NCBI GenBank assembly: GCA_024516035.1
Contig: CM044955.1
Location: forward strand, 53,828,948-53,892,947
DNA length: 64,000 nucleotides
Source of the DNA: Bactericera cockerelli
Lineage: Eukaryota; Arthropoda; Insecta; Hemiptera; Triozidae
Direction of reading: 5' to 3'
A model generated the notes under the pieces. That model was not told the DNA's origin, did not search any database, and saw only the letters and a list, made by a program, of their open reading frames with translations. Position 1 is the first letter of the stretch; each line of letters begins with the position of its first letter. Positions 41,029 to 52,600 of this stretch are shown one piece after another. The translations under genes and the position numbers were made by a program.

Positions 41029-41270
41029 TCTGTTCTTCCTTTTTTTCTTATTCCCTCTCACACTAACAATCTTTCTTAATTTTCCTCTTGAACCTCAGTA
41101 CTCACTCAAACCTCCTCTCTCATATTTTATATCCTCTCCTTCAGTATTCTATTTCTCTCTCTTTCTCATGTTCGTTTTCCATTTGTCACAACTCCCTCAC
41201 TCTTTCATAACTCAAATCTCTCTCTCACTCACTCTCGCGTATTGAATTGGGTTCAAAGGAAAATAAAAGA
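40380..41270. repeat. G-rich then CT-rich low-complexity block
   Basis: 40390-40855 is G-rich with GGGG runs, followed by a (GCT)n run at 40853-40871 and CT repeats at 40980-41030 and 41150-41240. No gene seen. Confidence 0.7.
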
Positions 41271-43654
41271 GAACGGAATTTCGGGAAGAGAAAGGAAGGT
41301 CACTGCGCGCGTGTTCTCTCTTTTATTTTGCGCGAGGAAGTAAAGATAGGATGCGCGAGTTGTTGCACCTGAACTGCTCTTTGCTTACTCAGTATTTCAT
41401 TTGTTTAACTTGAACCTTTAATTTGCGTAACTATTGTTTTAAATGGGTAGTATTTGGGTACTCAACCGATTAGTCTAACCTGCCAAATCCACCGTCGAAT
41501 TCCACTACAAATATGACTCAACTATACAAATTCAACTACTTATACCTAATATATTAGCAGACCAACTTTATATTAGGTACCTATTGCACAATCAGATGGC
41601 TAGGCTAATGGGCCTAATGGCTGACTTAGTTGGATCGGTGAGATGCCAGCGAGCATCTAAGGAGAGATACAGAAAAATCGAATTAATAAAGTGATCGACT
41701 CATTGATTCTTACCTAGATTCAATCAGCAGCAACTGATGGACGGAGTGGACGATGATTATGGCCATAAAGCAATACCTACCGATATTAAGGTACAAAATA
41801 TTCATCAGCTTTTAGTTCTGAAGCAATATTTACGTATGTTTTATTTTGTTCCCTATCTATCTTATTTTATATGTAGGTATCGGTCTTTTGAGGGCAAATT
41901 TTTAAATAGTATACATAATTTATTACGAAGAACGCGAGCATTATTATTAGCTAACAGAAGACTGACCCTTATCCGGTTTTGTAAAGACTGAGCCCGTGAT
42001 CGATGGATAGGATTTGTCAAATTGCATCTTACAAAAAATCTCGTATAAGGGTTGGTCTTCCTTATTGTAATTCTATTCCATTATTTGACCCTTATTCAGT
42101 TCTTCCTGGTCCAGTAATCCAGTTGAAAACTAGAAAATCGTCAATACGCCACTGATCTTGAGGAAGAAGTGAAAAGTGCACTCTAGTGGAATCAAATTTG
42201 TACTACTCGAAATCAGCAATGAGTTTTATTTAAGAGAGACCTTTCGATCTTGATCGATGCTGTAATTTGAGATTTTATCTCTATATATAATAATTATTAT
42301 AAAAGTATCTATCTACTATCATAAATTGAGATACATTATTTATTTTAATGGTTTTATATTTTTTAAAATAGGTAATATTTTATTGATTAGACATCTTTTA
42401 AATAACGTAAATAACCTCCGACTTAAATCTCGTTGAATCCGATGTTTTGTGCACATGCGTTGTGATGAAATTACAAACATGAAAAGACAAAATTCATAAT
42501 CAGCTATTAAAACTCGCCCTAGTTGTAGCTGTTGTGTTCAAATAAAATAATTAAACAAAACAAAAGTATTAAAAAAGAAATTTGCATTAGGAATTTGAAA
42601 TTAAAAGAAGTTCTGTACATTATTGTATTTCTACATCGTAGTAGAATTCATCTGTAAAAAGAGTTTAAATGTAAAATGGTAAGAGAAACTAGAACTGGCA
42701 AGTGTCGAGAGATACCCACTTTCTTTTATATATTTAGCATACTCTCATACTTTGATCATTTGCGTTATCAGTGAAGAAAGATGATAACAAAAGTGTTCCA
42801 TTTTCTCGACTAGTAATCAGGTGCCAATGAAAATGTCTTCAAAAAAAAGTTAATATTATGAAATATCACTAAATTCGTATTCAATTTCATATTACATTTC
42901 TATGTGTTATCTGATCTTACATGATAAATAAATGACAGAGTAGGTATAGTTTAAATAGTGTCTTGTTAATGAAGGAAATAAGTAAAAGTCTCTTAAGTTG
43001 AATTTTATTTTGAGTTAAACGTAACAACTCAAACAAGTCATATTAAAATGCATTTTTTTCTATTAGGTACACTAATGTATTAAATGCATCAAATATCCTA
43101 ACAGTTCTCCAAACAGCTCAGAACAGTTAGTTATTTTTGGACAAACAGCATTAATTTTTCAACGGATCAGATACAACTATCATGAAAATATGCATATTAT
43201 GTTTGGTTTTAAAACATAATAAAATTCAAATTTATTTTCAAGAAGATGATTTTAAAGAACCTTACCTTACATCTGTTAGTTTGCAACATGATTTTTTTAA
43301 TTAAAATTGCTAGTTATGTTCATTTTACCATGTTTTTTGGACCACATTACTACAGACCACAGCACATATCTTGGATCCAGAATCCATGATGATGATGATT
43401 CTATTAAAACAACATAGATATCTAATTTACAACTAGGAAATACACAAATGATGTCATATAAATAATAAATGAATCTGATATGATAAATGCTCCATCTGCA
43501 AATTTATTTAATGCTGAAATGAGTTTCTCTCATCAATTACAACATAACCTCATAATTTTGTTCTGGGCTTTATAGCTTTATGCTTTGTCAATTTTACTAT
43601 TAGTTTTAGACTCCATCGAATGTTCTTAAATAATTTTAAAACTTATTGTTTCAG
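41271..43654. other. 5' flank of DCAF8, nothing recognised
   Basis: AT-rich sequence. A 5' UTR exon and promoter of DCAF8 are likely to lie here, since the coding exon starts after a good acceptor (TTATTGTTTCAG at 43643-43654). I cannot place them. Confidence 0.4.
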
Positions 43655-43672
43655 ATTTTCTGAGTGACTGTC

Positions 43673-46600
43673 ATGGCTTCTTATGTGGTTTCCCAGCCTG
43701 ACAAAGACAAGGAATTGGTTCTTGGAAAAACCCATGATAAAGAACTTTTTGATGAATGTAATATATCCAATGGCAAACCATTTGTTGAAGAACTTAATAA
43801 AGGTAAAACACTTGTTGAAGAACATACAAAACCAGTCGAACGAACCTCTTGTCAGTAAAATCGGAAGCATGAGTGTTGTGAATTCTTCCTGCATTTGCAT
43901 GAGCATCAACAATGTATGCACCTGCATTCACTTGAATGGAAACTTCAACAAAGTAATGATCAAAAAAGTGCTTACCATCATACGGAGGCCACCTTTGTGT
44001 GAACCAGGACCATCAACTTCTGGTCATAGTAGTGTCAAGAGGAGAAAGCTATTGGGCTCGGACAGTGAGGAAAGACTGAAAACATCTGATATTATTAAAC
44101 TTTGTGAAAGTGGAGCTATGGACTCTGATGATTTAGACTCAGATGATATATCAGCTGATGAAACTAATGTGAGTGATTGTTTTTCTTTTCTTTTTAATTT
44201 GGGTTTAACATCACTTTCAACTGCATGAGTGAGTATTCAGTATTATTATTTTAAAATTGATGGGCACCATGTCTGCACTTGTAACCAATAAAATCTTCTA
44301 AAACTTTCAATTTTTTTTGTAGAAACTGTGCCTTAACTTTGGATGCATCTAAACTTATAGGTACCATAAAATTAGAGTGTGATGTGGGTTGTTGATGCTT
44401 AGTTTATTTCTCAATTGTTTTAGTACATGGCCACATCAATATTATGATAACAATTTCTGGAATATAGAAACTTGTTTCCTAGATGAGCAGTATGAGATCT
44501 TTTTGGCCTTTTGGCTAAGACCAAAAATATCTCTTTCTTATCATTTAAACTTCAATTATATTATTTTAGAACAAGTGAAATATAATTCACATCAGCCTTT
44601 TCCTCATTCTATATGAAATTTTCAGGATAAACAAAAATCATCCAAGACTGAGGATAGTGAAAACTAGAGAGCCAGAAAAGCCTGAAGATCTTGAGCTCTC
44701 ATATCAAAACAAAGTTTCTGCTGCTAGTCCATCCTCTGCTGTTTCATGCAGTAGCTCTTCCTCCTCTGTTTTCTCTTCACCAACCATCCCGACCCTAGCA
44801 TGTCTTCATCAAGTTCACCTGCTAGAGATGATAATGTTGAAGTCAGTATTTCTGGGCGCAATCGGTCCTCAGTCAGTGCGCTCTTCAATCTCCTAAGCAG
44901 CACTTTGAGAAATCAAAATGACAGCACACCACTTGATCTCTTTGATGCTGCTCCCGGGAGTGATGATGATGATGGTAAGTACAAAAATACTTTTCATCAT
45001 AGCCAGACAGTGGAGGAATGACTCAACACTTTTACCACTGTCTTTACAAGGAGGCTGATAATTGACTAGGGCCCCCAGAATCAAGCCAATGCTGGTCTAC
45101 TCCTTGTTTATAGTCTCCCAGCCAGACTGCTGGTCTCCTCCCTGTATATAGTCCCCCAGCTAGACTTTTACATACATAGTGATATGTAAAAGGATGGTCT
45201 TGTATGTAATAAATAATGTTATTGATACACCGTTTACCAATCAATATAATAATAATAAAAAAAATATATATATAAAAAAAATCTTTTTTCGACCATACCT
45301 ACTTCAAAAGAAATATAGAAAAAATCTTGTAAATTTTAGAAGTATGTACAACAAGAGTGGGTTTATTGTTTCTAAATAAAACACAAGAAGTATTGGACAA
45401 GACATATGAACATAGGTTTGTTTACATTAGAGAGAATAAAAAAAAATCATATGTGGAGTTTACTTACGTATAATTGATAAAAAAATAATGTTCAATTATC
45501 GGATTAAGCTAAGTAGTTTCCTACACAAGGTAAACATAGGGAATTCAAATATGGGTTAAGTAGATTCCTATGTAAGGTAAACATAGGGAATTCAAATATG
45601 GGGTTAAGATAAGTAGCTTCCTATGTAAGGTAAACATAGGGAATTCAAATATGGGGTTAAGTTAAGTAGATTCATATGTAAGGTAAACATAGGGAATTCA
45701 AATATGGGGTAAGTTAAGTACCTACATTACTATGTAAGGTAAACATAGGGTTGACCTACTTATTGATAGGGGAATAGTGTTAGGAGACAGAAAAAAAATT
45801 AGTGAGGAAGTCATGCGATATATTTACGGCAGAAAGGACAGAGTTTCAAGGTCGCTTGTAGGGTCGTCCAGCAGCACGGGTTTGCGTTCTGTGGCGCTTA
45901 TGCTGAGTTGGACGAGTGGAGGTGGGACGAAACGTCGGGACAATCGACGGGTCTCTTGCCACGCTGTTTATAATCTCCTCCATTGAGGAGCGTCTTTGAG
46001 GCGCAGGACTGGGGTGATCCGAGAGCGGGGAGGAAGCAGAGGGTGCAGTTGGTAAAGAGGGAGCAGCGTGGGGAACGGATGACGCTGTCGAGGTGGTAGC
46101 GGGAGCAGCATGTTGGCAACAGCAGCGGTGTGTAGCGTGTTCTGCTAGCGTCTCGAGCGCTGCAACCATCCGCTGGATCATCGCAGGAGCAAACTCGATG
46201 GGGGGAGTCGTGGGTCGGAGGGAAGGCGTGGTGAAGGCGAACTAGATGAGGGCGAGACAGGGACTGGTTCAGGAGGTGTGGGGGTTACTATTCGGATGGA
46301 TAAAAAAAATATTTACACTGCACCACACACACACAGACTGGGAACACAACGAGGGAAACTTAACACGGACGGACTAGGGGTGTTTACACAGACATGAAAA
46401 AGATCGCGATTCAGAATTTAAGAAAAAATTGCTCTGAGTAACGTGGACTAAGTGTCGGAGAAGGTTGGGAAGGGACTGCTCGATAGGTGAAAAAATCAGG
46501 GGTATTTATAGGAAAATTAAGGATAGGGAGAATACATTGATCAAGGCATTTTAACACGGAAAATGTGGGTAAAGATAGGAGGTGTAAAAGAAACATGGGG

Positions 46601-49600
46601 AGAAAAGATAGTCATAAATGTAAAGAAATATGGGGAAACGTAGGGAAGAATAGGGTAGTAAACCATGGGGAATAGGTAATGGAGTACACAAAGGGAGGAT
46701 ACGTAATATCAGACATGGGGCCTGGTTTAGATTAGCAGGTTCACAAATATGGGGAGGAGTAAGGAAGTTTGAGGTGATTCATAACGTGAAAAAGATAGGG
46801 ACACCCGTCTACCGGGCATTATTATTATTTATTTTTGTAAAAATTTAGGCATTTGCGGAAAGGCGATAGGCCGTAACGCATCAATAGAATGACTTTAACA
46901 TTCACATTTTGTTGCCTCATACTCAAGTTAGTCTCTTTGGTAAAAGTCCAATTAAAGCAAACCATTTCAATATAAAGGCCATATGAAATATTTTACACAA
47001 ATGAAAATAACTAACAATGGATGCAAATGCTAGCTAGATTACCATGCTAACACCATATTCATTGGACCACCAAAACTGAGCTTGTTGTGTTATTAATATT
47101 TTCAAGATATGAGATTTTCTCAGCCATTCTTATTTTGTAGCCATGAAACAGCAGACGCTTGTGGTCTGTGTTGTAGCTTGCTAAAATGCCCTCCCCTCTG
47201 ATGGACGAAAAGTGACACTATACTTCCCATTTAGGTGCTGGGTGAACCCAAGCACCCCAGAAGGTATTCCTTACCAACAATTGCAACCACATTTTGATGC
47301 TCAGTGGTTAAGCACTCGCTTGCCATGCGGAAGGTACGGGTTCGATCCCCCGTGCCGACAAAAATTTGTACTCTTAATTTGGTTACAATTGTTTTTAAGG
47401 GATACCTTCCGATGCGCTCGTGTTGACCCAGCACCTAATTGGGAAGTATTGTGTCACTTCTCGCCCATCAGAGGGGAGGCATACTACGGGATGGGCAGGC
47501 TACAACACAGACCACAAGAGTCTACAGCAGCTCCTGTTTCATGGCTACGAAATAAAAGCGGCTTTTTTTTTCTTTTTTTTTTAAATGCAACCATGTTTTA
47601 GTTGCCTCTGGGATTCAAACCCAGTACCTACCACTGAGCTTGAAATTGAATTCATTCCACAGAGGATGATGATGATGACGAGGATGATAGCTGGATGGAC
47701 TCCCTGGACAGTGACTTAGAGATTACAGAGGACATAGACAAGGTACCCAATCCAGAGGTGCTTAATAATCCACCCCCCAAACATACATGGTTCCCATTAC
47801 AGGAAATTGTTCAGAGGTAAGTGTATCAGTACTTTATTTGTCTTAGTTTCAATTTCTTTCTCTTATCTATAAGGAGCGAATTCCAACGTAGAGACGGTTA
47901 ACAGAATATTTTCTGTCTGAAATAATACATAATGCTTTTATTAAAGGTAAGTGTTCCCCGGAACCGCTTTCGCAATACTTCAGGGCACTTTACCTTTACA
48001 TCCATGCCATTCCGGAAACGGAAAATTTTGGTCAGAAATTTTCGCTCCAGCCTGGATTCGAACCTGCAACCTCCAGGTCAGTAACCAATCCTTTAACCAC
48101 TGAGCCACGGAGGTCGGCATTCTTTTTTTTTTATCACAATAATTACTGAAACTTGCCTTGCAAAATTTGTATTTGTTTTGGGAGAATTAAATTACCGACC
48201 TCAAGTTTAAGAGTCCACCGCCATATCGGATCTAGCTACTGAGGTCAGTTTTCTTCATATCACATGTTCAACATATTATGTATTATGTCCTTGTCAATCC
48301 GACCTCAGTAGCTTGATCGATAAGGCGGTGGACTTGTAACCTGGAGGTCGGTGGTTCAAGTCTCGGTTTCAGCGTAGATTTAGTAAAGCAAGTTTGAGTA
48401 GTTGTGATATCACGAAAGTGATTAACACAAATATGATAACTTTTTTAACTTAACTTTTAGTATGTCCTTGTCGCTGTGTAAAAAGAATCTTACCGTAATC
48501 AATTATACCTACCATTTAGTCCAAAAAACACGTCTTCTCTTCTTCTTTGTCTTTTCCCTTATGCCCTAACGAGCGTCGGGTTCCTCGTTTATCCAACGGC
48601 AGAAGTCATTCCTTTGCCTGGAAATTCTTTTGACCTCAGAAAAGGATTTCCCTTTTGCTTTTTTAACCTCACAAAAAACACGTCAACATAATAATATATA
48701 TAAAAAACAACCCTGTACTTGCAGGCAGTACGGGAGTCGAACCCAGTTCCAGGGCCCGGCCCTGTTCCAGCAGCGCTACTGCAGCTCCCTGCATGCCATC
48801 CAGCGGCTGGAGCTCATGTACAAGCTGGCCCAGCATAGAGGCTGCGTCAACGCGCTCGACTTTCACCCTCGCGGAAACCTGCTGGCCTCCGCAGCTGATG
48901 ACCGCAAGGTTCGAACCTCCTGTTGTCATTTTTTTTTTTGTAGTCATTTTCCTATAACTTCTCTGTTTTTTTTTTTTTTTTTTTCTTCCTAGAAGTATTA
49001 TTTAAAGTTTGGTAAAAGTACTTAAGTAAGTCATTGAAAATATTAATGGTATCTAATATTTATTTATTTATTGCAAGAATGAATTCGCCTCTGATAACAC
49101 AAAGAGGCGTAAACAACATTTTTGAAATTTTACAGGAGAGACAAAATGAGTTTTCTTGTGCATAAATTTTCTGTTCACGGTAGGGACATTATCACTTCCC
49201 TGTACCCGTGAATGACCATACGAACTTTTTCTGTTGCCAAATTTGATTATATAACTGTGACTATCAATTTACGCCTATTTGATTTGTCTGAAAAAGAGAA
49301 AATGAGGGATACGCCTGATTTCAATTTTTGTTGTATCTTTTCTTTGGATTATAATTGGATTGCGTCTATTTGTGAGAACAAAATATAGCACAAGTAGACT
49401 CAATCCAAGCAATAAAACCGATTTCAAAAATTTGTGGTTTACGCCTCTTTGTGTTATCAGAGGCAAATTATTACAGTAATATTTTATATTCAGATTAAGT
49501 TATAAACAAAAAAGAAATATACATGCAGGAATCTATAGAATCTTATCAAGAAGATTGATTTTAATTGAATTGATAAAATATTATTGTAAATAATGAAAAA

Positions 49601-52600
49601 TGGTATTACAAATAAAAACTGATAATTGTTTATTTATTTATTTGATGGGATCTACCCAATTGACAAACTGTTCCCTAACATTAAAATTAGAATCTTAACA
49701 CTAAATACCTTAAAAAGAAATCAAAAACTTGGAGTGTCTGATGACTTTATTGAGTATTTGTTCAATCAATGCATTAAAACTCCACGACTTATTATTACCA
49801 TGTATCTATTTATCTATGTCCTACTCCCTATCTATTGATCTATGTCATTCTTTCTATTTATTTATCTATATCCTACTCCTATTAATTTATTTATTTAAAA
49901 TCTATTTATATTTCCCATCTCTTTTCAGGTCGTGATCTGGGATTGGGCGCGGGGTCGATCCCTCTACTCGTATCGAAGTGGTCACTCATCCAATGTCTTT
50001 CAGTCCAAGTGGTTGCATCTAGCTGGGTCCACCGGGTTTGTGGTGAGCTCTGCGCGTGATGGAATGATTCGGCTTGCTGACCTGGCTAAGGTAAGTTTTT
50101 TTTTTGCTTGGCATTTCTAGAAAATAACGTTTTATTTTTGTTTGCTTCATAAATTTACTATTTATTTATTATTATTTATTATTATTATTAAAGGGTTGGG
50201 TGGAAGAGATTGCCATAGGCAATAACCCCGTCCTTTAGCTAGGACATAATATGTCCTAACTAAAGGACATATTATTATGGATATATTTTGCTTATTTTTT
50301 TTCTTCTAATTATATTAATTTTGTCAATTTTGTATATTAATTTTTACCATTATTTGTTTGTATATAATTTTTTTGTTCTTCTAATAAAGCGTTTTTTTTT
50401 AACAATACTATATAATAAAAAAAAAATGAAAAAATCTCTTAAATCATAATTTTAATACATATTAATTTTAGTAAATTTAAATGATCAAGAAATAAAATAA
50501 ATCAATTCCTTAAATTTGGAGTTCATTCAAACAAGATAAGTTTGTCCTACAGGGCTTCTTAAATTGTAAACACCATTGAAATTTAAGGAAAAAATATACG
50601 AAGTAGCCAACTAATTTATCGATTACTGACAACATTTGGCGAATTTTTTTTTTGCCTGAGTAGCTCGAATCTACAACCTCTAAACTGTAGGTCCTAAAAA
50701 GCTGAACTTAGCTTTGTGTAATTCCTCTTTGAAATAGACATGGTAATTGTTCCTCAAATTGTTTGGAGCTAAACTTTGAAACTCCAATTTACCATAGGAA
50801 GTAAAAAAAACCTGTTTATATATTTTTTAATCCGAGTTAGATTTACAGTTGAAAGAACCACTACTAGTAACCCTTATCCTGTTTCCAGGTAGGTGCCTCC
50901 ACCCCCACATCTCTGATAGCCAAACACAAGCGCTCTGCTCACAAGTTGAGTGTGATGCGGGACACACCGCATGTGATCCTGAGTGTTGGTGAAGATGGGA
51001 AAGTGCTCTCGGTGGATATCAGGGAGAATTGCACAGCCAACAGTAGGCCGTAAGTATGACTCGAGGATAGCTGACACGTTGGAGATAATACCAAACTCAA
51101 TATGTGCGAGCCCCTCAAATTAAATAAGACTCGAGGGTAGCTACCACATAGGAGATAATACCAGACTCAATATGTGTGAGCCCCTTAAATTAAATATGAC
51201 TCGAAGGTAGCTGGCACATTGGAGATAATACCAGACTCAATATGTGTGAGCCCCTCAAATTAAATATGACTTGAGGATAGCTGACACATTGGAGGTAATA
51301 CCAGAATCAATATATGCGAGCCCCTCAAATTTGATGGGTCAGTAATTTACTAGCAAAATGCATATAAAGAGCTAGGTTTTGCAGTTTTTTGACCTTGTAG
51401 TTTGTCAGAAGAAGAAAAATAAAGGACAAAGTGGTAACAAGATGAACATAGGCAATAATTGTACTCTTTAGTTAAAATATTTTTATTTAACTTTTTCAAT
51501 GAAAACAATAATAAAAATCCACGATTTAGTAAGCAAAAATACATGTTCCAATATTTTTATTTAACTTTTTAAATGAAAATAATAGCAAAAATCCACGATT
51601 GAGTAAGCAAAAATACCTGTTCCAGTTTGACAGTGTTGCACAAGGGCTACACAGTCATGCCTCTGTACAGCGTTGCCAGCAACCCTCTCAACAGTCAGGA
51701 GTTCATCGTGGCGGGAGAAGACACCCAGGTGCACCTGTTTGACAGGAGATTCGTCCAAGGTCCAAGGAACTCCAAGGCTCTCAAGAGATTCGTCCCCAGT
51801 ACCATCGTGAGTGTCATTGGTTGGGTGGAAGAGATTGCCGCAGGCGATATCCCCGCCCTTTTAGTTACATTTAAACCCAATTAGAGAACTGAATATAAGA
51901 GAACGATTTCCTGGTCAAATTAACCTTTCAGTGAAGGAAAATAACCTCTTTAAAACCTGGATATAAGAGATGAAAATTCGGGTCCTTTGAGTTCTCTTAT
52001 ATCCAGGTTCGACCGTTAATTTTCATTTCACTTTTTCTTTTTGCATCATTTCTATAATCTTGCAATTTGGTTGCAATAAAAACTATGCAATAGGACGAGC
52101 CAACTTTCAACTTGAGTTGGCTGGAGACCAGGCGCGGCCGGTGCTAAGGAGCTGCGGAACTGCAGCACCCCCAGACAAAAGAGAAAAAAAGAGGATGTTC
52201 TCGAGTCCTATCTCGTACACAATGAAAATCATCACACATTTCTAGAATAATTCATGTATAATTAATATGATTGGCATAGTTTACAAACTCAAACTCTTTA
52301 GGTACTGCAAGAGCGACTCTATAAATCCCATTTTAGTTCGGTTTGTGTGGCAGCACCCGCAAAACATTTTCTCACCGGCCGCGCCTGCTGGAGACCATCA
52401 CTCCCCCCAGCAGTGGCAAGGCTGGTTACAACAACAACTACCTTATTATTATTATTATTATTATGGTTCCAGCGCACGGACGTGCACTGCTACATCACCA
52501 GCGCTGTCTACAACTACTGCGGCTCCGAGATCCTGGCCTCGTACAACGACGAGAAGATTTACCTGTTCAGCGGAGCCGACGCCTGCACCGAGGTGCCCAA

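Noticed and set aside
43683..44228. 181-residue ORF as the real DCAF8 N-terminus
   Set aside because: Its first 100 residues have unnatural composition, whereas the overlapping frame from ATG 43673 gives SYVVSQPDKDKELVLGKTHD and joins exon 2 in phase by a GTAAAA donor at 43803. It remains a lesser alternative.
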